Shown here one piece after another: positions 18,465-27,063 of a stretch of 64,000 nucleotides of DNA (positions are counted from its first letter, which is position 1; each line of letters opens with the position of its first letter). The position numbers and the translations under genes were made by a program. The notes under the pieces are model-generated. The model worked only from the letters and a program-made list of their open reading frames with translations, had not been told where the DNA came from and searched no databases. Source of the stretch: Exiguobacterium marinum DSM 16307 (lineage in GTDB: Bacteria > Bacillota > Bacilli > Exiguobacteriales > Exiguobacteriaceae); assembly GCF_000620845.1 (NCBI RefSeq), contig NZ_KK211189.1, forward strand, positions 2,497,162-2,561,161. The letters run 5' to 3'.

Positions 18465-18767
18465 TTATTTTTTGATGCGGCTGACAATCGTCATCAATTC
18501 ATCAATGTAAGGTTCCATGTTTTCCGTCTCGCTTGCGTGAACCAAACACTTGCGCATGTGACGCTCTAACAGTTGCATCTCGACTTGCTTGAGAGCGGCT
18601 TGAATAGCGGATGTCTGTGTCAAAATGTCGACACAGTAACGATCGCTCTCCACCATTTTTTGAATTCCCCGGACTTGTCCTTCAATTCGTTTTAGACGTT
18701 TCCCGAGTGCCTCACGTTCAGCGTCATCACGCGGAACGAGTGGTTGGTCATGCAAAAATTCATCCAT
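18465..18767 (-). CDS. csoR: Copper-sensing repressor
   Basis: This 100-residue all-helical protein has the CsoR core [18 protein letters not shown] and the Cu(I) ligands Cys in RYCVDIL, then His and Cys in ERHMRKC. Apo-CsoR binds the operon promoter and lets go when copper binds. A GTG three codons upstream is in frame, but GAGGTG then overlaps it; the ATG at 18767 has proper spacing. It is the first gene of csoR-copA-copZ, whose promoter carries a G-rich element in its spacer. Confidence 0.95.
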   Translation of the reverse strand: MDEFLHDQPLVPRDDAEREALGKRLKRIEGQVRGIQKMVESDRYCVDILTQTSAIQAALKQVEMQLLERHMRKCLVHASETENMEPYIDELMTIVSRIKK

Positions 18768-18785
18768 GTTGATCACCTCACCACC

Positions 18786-18814
18786 AATATACCCCTACCC
18801 CGTAATAGTGTCAA
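18786..18814 (-). promoter_or_regulatory. csoR-copAZ promoter with putative CsoR operator
   Basis: On the minus strand TTGACA (18809-18814) and TATATT (18786-18791) are 17 bases apart. The spacer holds TACGGGGTAGGGGTA. CsoR sites in relatives are GC-tract dyads of the TACCC-N-GGGTA kind; here both tracts are G on one strand, so the fit is imperfect. The position between -35 and -10 fits repression. Confidence 0.65.
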
Positions 18815-18830
18815 ATGAGAAGATAAGAAA

Positions 18831-18850
18831 AGAGCGAACTAGGTCGCTCT
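18831..18850 (-). terminator. Terminator after acyl-CoA synthetase gene
   Basis: AGAGCGA (18831-18837) pairs with TCGCTCT (18844-18850), followed by TTTCTTATC on the minus strand. Confidence 0.7.
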
Positions 18851-18857
18851 TCTCTAC

Positions 18858-20405
18858 TCAACTATTTTGAAACGCTTCGCTCTTTAAGACGGTACGTAAA
18901 ATCTTGCCGGTCGTATTTCGCGGAAGTTCTTCAATGATTTCGAGGTAAGTCGGTTGTTTGTATTTCGCCAATTTTGTTTGGGTGTAAGCACGAATATCTT
19001 CTTTCGTCACTCCTTCATGTTTCGTGACGACAAACGCCTTCACCGCTTCCCCTTGCTCGGCATCCGGCACACCAATCACTGCCGCTTCAACGATGTCAGG
19101 ATGTTGATACAACACTTCTTCTACCTCTCGAGGGTATACGTTATAGCCTCCGACGATGACCATATCCTTTTTACGGTCGACGATATAGAAGTAACCATCC
19201 TCATCACGTCGCGCTAAGTCTCCCGTATAGAGCCAGCCATCTCGGAGCGTCATCATCGTCTCTTCCGGCAGCTTATAATATCCTTTCATGACGTTTGGTC
19301 CTCGTACAACCAATTCTCCGACTTCACCGACGCCGACTTCTTCCCCAAGCTCGTCGACGACTTTGTTTTCCACATGAACGATGGAAGGTCCAATCGATCC
19401 AGCTTTTCGTTCACCGTGGAGCGGATTGAAGCATGTGACCGGTGACGCCTCTGACAGACCATACCCTTCTAGAATCTTACACTCGAACATCTGCTCAAAT
19501 GATTCGAGCAATTGAACCGGTAAACTCGCTCCACCTGAAACGAAAACGCGGACATGTTTTAGAGCAGAGGTGTAAGCTGGTACCTTCATCGCTGTCTGCA
19601 GCAAGAAATTATACATTGTTGGTACGCCAGCAAATAATGTCACACGGTGCTTTGGTACTAAGTCGAATACGTCTTGTGGCGAGAACTTCGGTAAGATGAC
19701 AATCGTCGCACCACGAAGAAGCGGCGCGTTGACGATAACTGTCAAACAGAAGACATGGAACATCGGCAATGCCGCTAACGCTTTATCTTCAGGCGTGATG
19801 TCCAAGTACTCTCCAATGGAATGCGCATTCGAGAACAAATTTCGATGAGTCAAAAGAGCCCCTTTCGGCTTTCCGGTCGTTCCACTCGTATAGAGAATGA
19901 CAGCGACCTCCTCTTCATCCACTTCGACGAATGTTCCTTCCGATGCAGCAAACGATTCCGCAAATGGGATAAATTCAATCTCACCTTCACGTTTCAATGC
20001 CGGAACGTCGGCATATGGCACCGAGATGACAATCTTCAATTCAGGCAACTTCGAGAGTGTCGCTTCTGCCTGTGCGACGAGCGGCGACAACCCAACAATC
20101 CCTTTTACGTCCCCATCGAGCAAAATGTAAGCCATCTCATCCGGCGTGTATGTAGGGTTGATCGGAATGACGACCCCTCCACGTGACAACACGGCGAAGT
20201 ACGTAATCAAGAACGCAGGGCTATTGCCGAGGACGAGAGCGACATGATCCCCTTGTCCGATTCCTTTTTGTTCAAGTGTCGACGCCATCGCCTTGACTTG
20301 CCCATAAAACTGTCCGTAACTCACCGTGTCTTCCCCAAACACATACGCCGCTTTCTGCGGGTGAGCGTCCACTACTTCCTGTAGTGACTTGACTAAGTTT
20401 GCCAT
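18858..20405 (-). CDS. Long-chain fatty-acid CoA ligase
   Basis: This 515-residue AMP-forming enzyme activates fatty acids to acyl-CoA. Motifs are the phosphate loop YTSGTTGKPKGALLTH, the adenine-binding EGYGLSEASPVT, the TGDLARRDEDGYFYIVDRKKDM hinge region (split: TGDLARRDEDGY then FYIVDRKKDM), and the C-terminal catalytic lysine in PRNTTGKILR. It resembles B. subtilis LcfA/LcfB and YhfL-type enzymes. It stands alone with its own terminator; a short dyad like a FadR site lies just before it, which would fit fatty-acid control. The exact chain-length preference cannot be read. Confidence 0.92.
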   Translation of the reverse strand: MANLVKSLQEVVDAHPQKAAYVFGEDTVSYGQFYGQVKAMASTLEQKGIGQGDHVALVLGNSPAFLITYFAVLSRGGVVIPINPTYTPDEMAYILLDGDVKGIVGLSPLVAQAEATLSKLPELKIVISVPYADVPALKREGEIEFIPFAESFAASEGTFVEVDEEEVAVILYTSGTTGKPKGALLTHRNLFSNAHSIGEYLDITPEDKALAALPMFHVFCLTVIVNAPLLRGATIVILPKFSPQDVFDLVPKHRVTLFAGVPTMYNFLLQTAMKVPAYTSALKHVRVFVSGGASLPVQLLESFEQMFECKILEGYGLSEASPVTCFNPLHGERKAGSIGPSIVHVENKVVDELGEEVGVGEVGELVVRGPNVMKGYYKLPEETMMTLRDGWLYTGDLARRDEDGYFYIVDRKKDMVIVGGYNVYPREVEEVLYQHPDIVEAAVIGVPDAEQGEAVKAFVVTKHEGVTKEDIRAYTQTKLAKYKQPTYLEIIEELPRNTTGKILRTVLKSEAFQNS

Positions 20406-20422
20406 GGTAATCCCCCTTTAAA

Positions 20423-20436
20423 TGAATGATGATTCA
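20423..20436 (-). promoter_or_regulatory. Possible FadR-like operator
   Basis: TGAATGATGATTCA is a dyad (TGAAT/ATTCA) close to half-sites of the Bacillus FadR consensus TGAATGA...TCATTCA, but shorter. It lies 18 bases before the fatty-acid CoA ligase gene. The function is guessed from sequence and context. Confidence 0.35.
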
Positions 20437-20450
20437 CTTTTGAGCCATAA

Positions 20451-20477
20451 AAAAGAGCACGTTGTCCGCGCTCTTTT
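20451..20477 (-). terminator. Terminator after EIIA-like gene
   Basis: AAAAGAGC (20451-20458) pairs with GCTCTTTT (20470-20477), separated by 11 bases. The minus strand ends in TTTTTATG. Confidence 0.65.
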
Positions 20478-20505
20478 CAATTACTTCTATTGTACATGAA
20501 ATGTT

Positions 20506-20979
20506 TCAATAAGAAAACGCTTCCAAAAAGTTCGTCTGCAAATGAAACATACCGGCACGACTTTGGATATGAACGAGCGCTTGTAGTGCCTCATCGTCCA
20601 TCAGTAAATCATCAATCAACTTATGATACATCTGCTTTTGGGGTTCACTCGTAGCCGTAATCAAAAGAATGGCCTTTGCATGAATCTTTTCTCCGGTGAT
20701 CGTCTTTACTTCGCACGGGTTCATTAGGTGAAGGAGTGAAATGCCGTCTCGTTTTGAAATGGAGAGAGGCACGTCAATGACAGCTACCGGAATCGCGACA
20801 TCGCTCACCCCGGAAGGAATAATCGTCTCCTGATCGAGAATCACCCGTGTAAATGAAGAATCGACCATATCTTTTCGTTCTAACTCTAGACCTACCGCCT
20901 TGACAGCTCGTTCAAATGTCGCTTGCTCCGTCACCCACATACGACTCGCATCCATCCATTCACTAAGCATCCGATACAT
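20506..20979 (-). CDS. PTS EIIA type-2-like protein lacking the active histidine
   Basis: This 157-residue protein has the outline of a fructose/mannitol-type EIIA domain. There is an N-terminal helical region (RAVKAVGLELERKDMVDSSF), the strand-loop GVSDVAIPVAV at 57-67, where active proteins have AIPHA/AIPHG, then a middle strand AILLITAT and the helix QMYHKLIDDLLMDDEALQALVHIQ. The phosphorylatable His is Val65 here. A phosphotransfer role is therefore unlikely; a regulatory or binding role is possible. AGGAGGAG precedes the ATG. A cre-like box lies 31 bases upstream. The family assignment is from pattern only. Confidence 0.6.
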   Translation of the reverse strand: MYRMLSEWMDASRMWVTEQATFERAVKAVGLELERKDMVDSSFTRVILDQETIIPSGVSDVAIPVAVIDVPLSISKRDGISLLHLMNPCEVKTITGEKIHAKAILLITATSEPQKQMYHKLIDDLLMDDEALQALVHIQSRAGMFHLQTNFLEAFSY

Positions 20980-21009
20980 GCATACTCCTCCTATTTCGAT
21001 TAGCCTTTA

Positions 21010-21023
21010 CGAAAACGCTTGCA
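21010..21023 (-). promoter_or_regulatory. cre-like CcpA site before EIIA-like gene
   Basis: CGAAAACGCTTGCA differs at one position from the cre consensus TGWAARCGYTWNCW. It lies 31 bases upstream of the EIIA-like start codon, where bound CcpA would block transcription. I see no convincing -35/-10 pair around it. Confidence 0.45.
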
Positions 21024-21125
21024 CAAATTATGATACGCCTTCTCCCGTCGAGGCGCAATCCGTTCGACCAACGTTCACGAAACTGCCAAAAAAGGACGAG
21101 CTCCGTAGAGATCGCCCTGATCATC

Positions 21126-22115
21126 TTAACTAATCAAATCAACCAATTCCTCGAGCTCGACATTTCCAAAGTAATGTTTTAAATCGAGCGTCATTAACTG
21201 TTCACGGATGGCAGCACGTTCGAAACGAGTCCCAACGAGCGCTTGCTCGACGTCTTGGATGTCACCGACACCGAAGAAGTCACCATAAATCTTCGCTTCT
21301 GTGATCGTCCCTTTGTTCACGTTCAAGCGGACGTCGATCGTCCCGATTGGGAAACGGCGTTTTGACTCGACGTCGAACTTCGGAGATTTCCCAAAGTTCC
21401 AGTCCCAGTTCGCATAGCGCTCTTTCGAGATATCATGAACGATTTCCCAGTCCTCATCACGTAGAACGTAACGCTCCGGCTGCTCTCCATCATAAATCGA
21501 ATGGAGTAACGCCTCGACGAAGTGTTGCATCTCCATCTCGCGCTCTAAAAATTCAGTGATGTTCGCGACACGACTGCGAACAGACTTGATTCCTTTTGAG
21601 CGCATCTTTTCTTCAGAGACGTTAAGTGAGTTGACGACTTCTTCAATGTTCGAATTGAACATGAGCGTCCCATGACTGAACATGCGTCCACGCGTCGTAA
21701 ATTGGGCGTTTCCGCTGATTTTACGCTCGCCGACCTGAATATCGTTACGACCCGTCAGCTCTGCCTCGACACCTAGGTTACGTAACGCATCAACGATGGG
21801 TTGTGTAAACTTCTTATAGTTATTGAACGAGTTGCCATCGTCTTTTGTGATGAAGCTGAAGTTCAAGTTTCCTTCATCGTGATAGACGGCACCCCCACCA
21901 GAGAGACGTCGAACGACATCGATACCGTTCTCTTCGATATACTTCAAGTTGATTTCTTCCGATGTGTTTTGGTTTTTCCCAATGATAATCGAGGGTCCAT
22001 TGATGTAGAACAGGAAATAATCTTCATGATCTACGTTCAAGTGTTTTAAGATATACTCTTCAACCGCCAAGTTAAGCTTCGGATCGCGGATATCTGGATT
22101 AAAAATAAATTTCAC
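21126..22115 (-). CDS. lplJ: Lipoate-protein ligase
   Basis: This 329-residue enzyme attaches free lipoate to 2-oxo-acid dehydrogenases or GcvH using ATP. It matches LplJ of B. subtilis in length and motifs: the N-terminal NLAVEEYILKHL, the GKNQNTSEEIN segment, the lipoyl-AMP binding motif RRLSGGGAVYHDEGNLNFSF, and the conserved Lys region GERKISGNAQ. The C-terminal accessory domain is present. The start is GTG with AGGAGG 9 bases upstream. It appears to be a single-gene unit. Confidence 0.95.
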   Translation of the reverse strand: MKFIFNPDIRDPKLNLAVEEYILKHLNVDHEDYFLFYINGPSIIIGKNQNTSEEINLKYIEENGIDVVRRLSGGGAVYHDEGNLNFSFITKDDGNSFNNYKKFTQPIVDALRNLGVEAELTGRNDIQVGERKISGNAQFTTRGRMFSHGTLMFNSNIEEVVNSLNVSEEKMRSKGIKSVRSRVANITEFLEREMEMQHFVEALLHSIYDGEQPERYVLRDEDWEIVHDISKERYANWDWNFGKSPKFDVESKRRFPIGTIDVRLNVNKGTITEAKIYGDFFGVGDIQDVEQALVGTRFERAAIREQLMTLDLKHYFGNVELEELVDLIS

Positions 22116-22186
22116 AGTCTATTTCCTCCTAGTCAGGTGTTCGCTACTCGTATTATACGAAACAAGACGACGCCTCGCCAAATCTT

Positions 22187-23074
22187 TTAGCTCCACTCAC
22201 CTGTCATGACTCGTTTCAAGGCGTTGGCCACCCCGTATTCATTGTGCCGTTCTGTGACGTGATCACTGATGGCAATCAGTTCTTCATGGCTGTTACCCAT
22301 CGCAATCGCTTTGCCGGCAACTTTAAACATCGGTACATCGTTCAAGTTATCACCGATGACGACGACTTCAGATAGATCGATGCCGTAATGTTCAGCGAGC
22401 TTCGATACACCGTTACCTTTATCCGCACCATGTGCCATCACTTCGATGTTGTCATTGCCCGAAGACGTGACATACACACCTCCGACTTGAGCTTCGATTT
22501 CTTTCCACAGAGTTGACATTTTCTCAAAATGACTCGAGAACGCAATGAACTTATAGACACGTCCCGCTTCTTTACGAATAAAGTTCTCGATATCATCAAC
22601 AATCTTCACATCTTCATTGACGTAATAACGGTTTTTGAAGAATTCGTACCTCTCAAGCGAGCGGTCGTCACCATTCGCTTTCAAGTTCTTCATCGACGCC
22701 TCAATCAAGTCACCACGGCTCGCAACAAGCCCAGCTTCCGTGTAGATCTCGTAAAAAACGTCCGCATATTTGTCATCTTGATGAAGAACATCAATGACTT
22801 GAAGTGCCTCTTCAATCGTTAAATCGATTTCATGAAGGATTTCTCCCGACGTGTCGAGCACACGTCCCCCATTCGACGAGACAATCGGGCAAGAAAGTCC
22901 GACCTCATCCAAGATTTGTTTCGCATTCACATAATTGCGCCCCGTCGCAATCGCAAACCGAATCCCCGCTGCTTCTGCCTCACGAACGATTTCAGCCGTT
23001 TCCTTCGCGATAGTGGTGTGGTTGTGCAAAATCGTACCGTCCATGTCTGATACAAAAAGTTTATACGTTGCCAT
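22187..23074 (-). CDS. Cof-type HAD phosphatase
   Basis: This 295-residue HAD hydrolase of subfamily IIB has the nucleophile motif I SDMDGTIL at 9-16, motif II ATGRNY with the conserved Ser/Thr area, a C2B cap domain in the middle, and motif IV GDNLNDVPMFKVAGKAIAMGNS. Such proteins dephosphorylate sugar phosphates, flavin precursors or other small metabolites; the substrate cannot be told from sequence. AAAGGAGTG lies before the ATG. It lies between lplJ and the hem operon, on the same strand. Confidence 0.9.
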   Translation of the reverse strand: MATYKLFVSDMDGTILHNHTTIAKETAEIVREAEAAGIRFAIATGRNYVNAKQILDEVGLSCPIVSSNGGRVLDTSGEILHEIDLTIEEALQVIDVLHQDDKYADVFYEIYTEAGLVASRGDLIEASMKNLKANGDDRSLERYEFFKNRYYVNEDVKIVDDIENFIRKEAGRVYKFIAFSSHFEKMSTLWKEIEAQVGGVYVTSSGNDNIEVMAHGADKGNGVSKLAEHYGIDLSEVVVIGDNLNDVPMFKVAGKAIAMGNSHEELIAISDHVTERHNEYGVANALKRVMTGEWS

Positions 23075-23121
23075 CTTCCATCACTCCTTTTTCTCTTTCG
23101 CTTCTAACTATAACAAAAAGA

Positions 23122-23147
23122 GAGGGATTCGGAACAATCCGAACCCT
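23122..23147 (-). terminator. Terminator of the hemEHY operon
   Basis: GAGGGATTCGGA pairs with TCCGAACCCTC with one bulged base and a 4-base loop. The minus strand then has CTCTTTTTG. Confidence 0.88.
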
Positions 23148-23154
23148 CCCTTCA

Positions 23155-24546
23155 TCAAATCTCAACCTTTTCGCCCAATGCCTTCACTTGTTCTCTTACA
23201 CTCTTCACACAGTCCGGCATTCCGATTCCGTCATAGGCGATTCCAGCGAGAATGACCCCTGGATACACACGGCCTATCTCGGCACGCAGCGCCTTGACAC
23301 GGTCAGCGTGAAAGACCGCATACGGGGGCAAACCATCACGGAGTCGACTGACAACCGTCTGAACCGGTTCACGATGAATGCGCATGAGACCTTGAAGGTC
23401 GTGTAGTGCCGTCTCGATAATGTCCTCATCAGACGCTTCAACGATTTCATCTGCTCCGGGGCGACCTAAAAAGACGCGGAGGACGTGATATCCTTCTGGT
23501 ACAGCGTGTGGCCATTTCTGGTCGATGAACGTACACGCTGTAATCGTTACATCCGCTTCCTGACTCGCGACGAATCCGGTTCCGACAAACGGAAGCTCGA
23601 TGTCTTCTTCTTTGAAGACTAAAGAACAGGTCGCTGTCGCATGTGGCTTCATATCTGCCAAAAAGTCACTATCGACTTTCGGGAGGAATTGACGAATGAG
23701 ACGGGGCGGCACCGTCAACACGAGATGGTCCGTATCGATATCACCACGCGTTGTAAACAATCGATATCCTTCTTCACGCTCGGACACTTGTTCGACGGAG
23801 CAATTAAAAATGACCTCGGTCCGCTCCAATCGTTCAGCGAGTCGATCTGTGAGCGATTTTAGCCCCCGCTGCAATGAGGCGAACTGACCGACTTTCTTCG
23901 CACCAACTTCAGCTACCCGCTGTTCAGGACGTAAATGCCGCATCCCTTCGTATAAGTTCCCGTATTTCTGTTCTCCTTCGATGAACTGCGGGAACGTCGA
24001 CATCGCACTCATTTGATCGATATCTCCAGCATAGATACCAGAGAGTAACGGTTCAATCAATCGGTCGACGATCGGGTCTCCGACACGTTCACGAAGGTAG
24101 AGGCCGAGTGAGACGTCCGAGTCTGGCGTCTCTACTTTTGGTGGTGACAGCAACATCCGCTTCAAGTCCTCGTGCTCTTCCTCCGAGAGCAACGTCGTCT
24201 CACGAAACGCGTTGACGTCTAGCGGAATCCCCATTACCGTCTGTTTCGGGATTGGATGGAGTCCGTCATGATGAAGGACGTAAGCCTGTCCGACACCGTT
24301 TCGAACGAGTTCATCCCCTAAGCCGACGTCTTCAATTAATTCCGTCATCGCAGTCTTTCGAAAGACGTACGAATCCGGACCACGTTCCACCGCAAATTCT
24401 CCTGTTTCATACGTATCAATCTTTCCACCGAGGCGATCTGTCGCCTCGAGCAACGTGATGGTCACGTCTTCCGGCAAATAACGCTCCGCATAAAAAGCGG
24501 CGGTGAGACCTGTGATCCCACCACCGACAATCGTGAATTTACGCAT
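23155..24546 (-). CDS. hemY: Coproporphyrinogen III oxidase (HemY/CgoX type)
   Basis: This 463-residue FAD oxidase has the dinucleotide motif [15 protein letters not shown] at the start, then [11 protein letters not shown], and a C-terminal FAD-binding end with [19 protein letters not shown]. In Gram-positives the enzyme oxidises coproporphyrinogen III to coproporphyrin III, the step before iron insertion. Its start overlaps the end of hemH by 8 bases, and a strong terminator follows, so it is the last gene of hemE-hemH-hemY, the same order as in B. subtilis. Confidence 0.95.
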   Translation of the reverse strand: MRKFTIVGGGITGLTAAFYAERYLPEDVTITLLEATDRLGGKIDTYETGEFAVERGPDSYVFRKTAMTELIEDVGLGDELVRNGVGQAYVLHHDGLHPIPKQTVMGIPLDVNAFRETTLLSEEEHEDLKRMLLSPPKVETPDSDVSLGLYLRERVGDPIVDRLIEPLLSGIYAGDIDQMSAMSTFPQFIEGEQKYGNLYEGMRHLRPEQRVAEVGAKKVGQFASLQRGLKSLTDRLAERLERTEVIFNCSVEQVSEREEGYRLFTTRGDIDTDHLVLTVPPRLIRQFLPKVDSDFLADMKPHATATCSLVFKEEDIELPFVGTGFVASQEADVTITACTFIDQKWPHAVPEGYHVLRVFLGRPGADEIVEASDEDIIETALHDLQGLMRIHREPVQTVVSRLRDGLPPYAVFHADRVKALRAEIGRVYPGVILAGIAYDGIGMPDCVKSVREQVKALGEKVEI

Positions 24547-25468
24547 GATGCACGATCACGCTTTCCATTCGATCCGCGATGGCTTCGATGAAGCTTCGCT
24601 CTGCATTTGGCATAGCTGGACGTGCGTAGTGAACACCGAGGCGGTCACAGACAACTTTACACTCGACGTCGTTATCGAATAATACTTCGAGATGGTCTGC
24701 AACAAAACCAACCGGCGTATAGACGAACGCCTCATAGCCATATTTTTCATAAAGTTCAGCCGTCAGATCCTGTACGTCAGGTCCAATCCATGGATCCGGC
24801 GTGTTCCCTTCTGACTGCCAACCAATCTCATAATGCGGGACGCCCGTTTCAATGGCAATTTTATCAGCCGTTTCTTTCAATTGATCCGGATACGGGTCGC
24901 CTCCAGCCAAAATCTTCTCAGGGAGACTATGCGCTGAAACGATGAGACATGTCTTTTCAGCCGGTACAGGCAATGACGCATACGTATCGTTAATCGCACT
25001 CGCCCACCATTTGATAAACTTCGGCTCATCATACCACGACTCTACCGAACGAATGTCGATGCCATACTTCGCCGCTTCTTCATGAGCACGTCCGTTGTAT
25101 GATTTGACGCTATATGACGAGTAATGAGGTGCTAAGACGACCGATACCGCCTCTTTGATGCCATCGTTCGCCATTTGCGCGACCGCGTCTTCTACGAACG
25201 GTTCGATATGCTTCAATCCGATATACAGTTTGAACTCGATTTCACCTACATGACGCTCATTCAAGATGTCACGAAGCGTCTCCGCTTGATCGATTGTGAT
25301 TTTCGCGAGTGGAGATACGCCACCAATCGCCTCGTAGCGTTCCGTCAAATCTTGGAGTGCCTCCGGTGACGGCTTGCGTCCATAACGAATATGCGTGTAA
25401 TAACGTTCAATATCTTCCGGTTTGTACGGTGTGCCGTACGCCATGACAAGTAGTCCTACTGTTTTCAT
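24539..25468 (-). CDS. hemH: Coproporphyrin ferrochelatase
   Basis: This 309-residue enzyme inserts ferrous iron into coproporphyrin III. It has the N-terminal [23 protein letters not shown] (two parts: [23 protein letters not shown]), the metal-site region with [10 protein letters not shown], and [18 protein letters not shown] further on, as in B. subtilis HemH (CpfC). The catalytic His is in SAHSLP. Its ATG overlaps the hemE stop as ATGA, and its end overlaps hemY, so all three enzymes are made from one coupled message. Confidence 0.96.
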   Translation of the reverse strand: MKTVGLLVMAYGTPYKPEDIERYYTHIRYGRKPSPEALQDLTERYEAIGGVSPLAKITIDQAETLRDILNERHVGEIEFKLYIGLKHIEPFVEDAVAQMANDGIKEAVSVVLAPHYSSYSVKSYNGRAHEEAAKYGIDIRSVESWYDEPKFIKWWASAINDTYASLPVPAEKTCLIVSAHSLPEKILAGGDPYPDQLKETADKIAIETGVPHYEIGWQSEGNTPDPWIGPDVQDLTAELYEKYGYEAFVYTPVGFVADHLEVLFDNDVECKVVCDRLGVHYARPAMPNAERSFIEAIADRMESVIVHHA

Positions 25469-26502
25469 GATTCGTTGCCTCCCATTTTTTCGCGTGAGTA
25501 GTCGTGAATGAATGCCGTCAATTTGACGAGAACAGCCGGATCGACTTCAGGGAACACCCCATGTCCCAGGTTGAAGACGTAACCAGGTTGTTTCATTCCT
25601 TCATCTAAAATCTCCTTAACCTTCTCTTCGATGACCGGCCATGGAGCTAACAAGAACGACGGGTCTAAGTTTCCTTGAACGGCTTTCGTAATCCCACGTT
25701 CCCGTGCTTCCTTTACCGACAAACGCCAGTCAAGACCGACCACATCTAGTGGAAGGTCATGCCATTCTTCGATTTGATGGCTCGCTCCGACACCGTGCAT
25801 GATGAGCGGAATATCGAGTGAACGCAATTCCTTGAAAATTCGCTCCGTCGTCGGTTTGATGTAACGCGCATAATCTTTACGACTAAGCGTGCCGACCCAC
25901 GAATCAAACAATTGAAACGCCTGAATGCCAGCATCCGCTTGCGCCTTCGCATACGTGATGACCATATCACCGAGTTTCTCCATCAACGCATTCCATACAT
26001 CCGGTTCTGCATACATGAGCGCTTTCGTGCGATGATAGTTACGGGATGGGCCCCCTTCGATCATGTAGCTCGCCAATGTGAACGGTGCACCTGAAAAGCC
26101 GATTAGTGGGACTTCTAGACGTTCCCGCAATAAACGGATTGTATCAAAGACGTATGAGATATCATCTGGGTTTAACGGTTTAAGTCGTTCCACATCCTCC
26201 ATCGTACGATATGGATTATCGATGACCGGTCCGATTCCGCTCTTAATTTCGACATCAACTCCCATCGATGGAAGTGGTGTCATGATGTCTTTATATAGGA
26301 TGGCCGCGTCGACTCCGAGTTGTTTCACCGGAAGTTCCGTGACATATGCACAAAGTTCAGGATCATGTGTGATCTCGAATAGTGACCTCGTCTTTTTAAT
26401 CTCTCGATATTCCGGTTGATAGCGTCCAGCTTGGCGCATATACCATACAGGTACATAGTCCGTCGCCTCTCCTTTAAACGCTTTTAAAATTGTATCGTTC
26501 AT
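25465..26502 (-). CDS. hemE: Uroporphyrinogen decarboxylase
   Basis: HemE removes four carboxyl groups from uroporphyrinogen III to give coproporphyrinogen III. The hallmark [16 protein letters not shown] is near the N-terminus; also seen are [27 protein letters not shown] (in two runs) and [17 protein letters not shown], and [12 protein letters not shown] near the end. The frame opens at 26514, but GAGGGGA would lie only one base from that ATG; the ATG at 26502 has 12 bases spacing and I prefer it. It is the first gene of hemEHY, behind a promoter with a PerR-like dyad. Confidence 0.96.
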   Translation of the reverse strand: MNDTILKAFKGEATDYVPVWYMRQAGRYQPEYREIKKTRSLFEITHDPELCAYVTELPVKQLGVDAAILYKDIMTPLPSMGVDVEIKSGIGPVIDNPYRTMEDVERLKPLNPDDISYVFDTIRLLRERLEVPLIGFSGAPFTLASYMIEGGPSRNYHRTKALMYAEPDVWNALMEKLGDMVITYAKAQADAGIQAFQLFDSWVGTLSRKDYARYIKPTTERIFKELRSLDIPLIMHGVGASHQIEEWHDLPLDVVGLDWRLSVKEARERGITKAVQGNLDPSFLLAPWPVIEEKVKEILDEGMKQPGYVFNLGHGVFPEVDPAVLVKLTAFIHDYSREKMGGNES

Positions 26503-26568
26503 ACGTCGCGTCATTCCCCTCTAAATTTCTCCTACACTATTTATTCTCTTGTTTGTGAACTCAAAAAC

Positions 26569-26599
26569 ATTATACAGAAATTAATTAGAATTATGCTAA
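26569..26599 (-). promoter_or_regulatory. hemE promoter -10 with PerR-like dyad over the -35 region
   Basis: On the minus strand TATAAT (26574-26569) lies about 60 bases before hemE. Directly upstream, TTAGCATAATTCTAA (26599-26585) is a 7-1-7 near-palindrome, with three mismatches to the PerR box TTATAATNATTATAA, over the place of the -35 box. Fur-family control of haem genes is known in B. subtilis; this site is a prediction. Confidence 0.45.
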
Positions 26600-26630
26600 T
26601 GTGAAGCATTTTCATTGTGTTTTCTTTGTG

Positions 26631-26936
26631 TCATTTTTTTGTCGGAAATGTTCGGAAGGCTGAATTCAATTGACCTCGAATCATATCATCGCGCTGTTTC
26701 GTCGACAATCGACGTTCGCGCTCTTTAATATCCTGAATTCGCCACCCATCCTCCAATTTGGTCGCCACTTCAATCAAACGCTCCACGTCATGGAAAGAAT
26801 ATTTACGTGACCCACCTTTCGTCCGTTCAGGCAAGACGAGACCTTTTTCTTCATAGTAGCGGACTTGACGCTCCGAAAGCCCCGTCAAATCTGTCACGAC
26901 GCCCATTCCGATGACCTTCTTCGATTTGTAGTCCAT
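26631..26936 (-). CDS. tnrA: TnrA-like nitrogen regulator (MerR superfamily)
   Basis: TnrA activates ammonium-uptake and nitrogen-scavenging genes when nitrogen is short and is held inactive by feedback-inhibited glutamine synthetase. The 101-residue protein has the MerR-type helix-turn-helix IGMGVVTDLTGLSERQVRYYEE, a wing with GGSRKYSFHDVERL, and ends in MIRGQLNSAFR, very like the glutamine-synthetase-binding tail of TnrA (MLEGQLNAHFR). GlnR proteins have a longer, different tail. The neighbour transcribed away from it is amtB, a known TnrA target, and a perfect TnrA box lies between. Confidence 0.9.
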   Translation of the reverse strand: MDYKSKKVIGMGVVTDLTGLSERQVRYYEEKGLVLPERTKGGSRKYSFHDVERLIEVATKLEDGWRIQDIKERERRLSTKQRDDMIRGQLNSAFRTFPTKK

Positions 26937-26962
26937 TCTCTCCCGCCCTCCCTATTTAAAAA

Positions 26963-27018
26963 ACTATGTCAGATAATCTGACAAAATGCAATCCAACGTC
27001 GTTTTTTCATTTTACACT
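26963..27018. promoter_or_regulatory. Divergent tnrA/amtB promoters with a perfect TnrA/GlnR box
   Basis: TGTCAGATAATCTGACA (26967-26983) is a perfect palindrome fitting TGTNAN7TNACA. For amtB, TACACT (27013-27018) could be the -10 box; the palindrome is then centred about 50 bases before the start, the usual place for activation by TnrA, and there is no good -35 box. For tnrA, TTGCAT (26991-26986) and CATAGT (26968-26963) are 17 bases apart, with the palindrome in the spacer, which would give repression of tnrA. Confidence 0.8.
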
Positions 27019-27063
27019 GAAGTCAACTTTTGGAAAGCACCTAAGAAAAAGGAGGGCATGAAC

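Noticed and set aside
18786..18814. SigB reading of the csoR promoter (GGGTAT)
   Set aside because: The TTGACA-17-TATATT pair explains the site fully, and no GTTT element is at the right distance.
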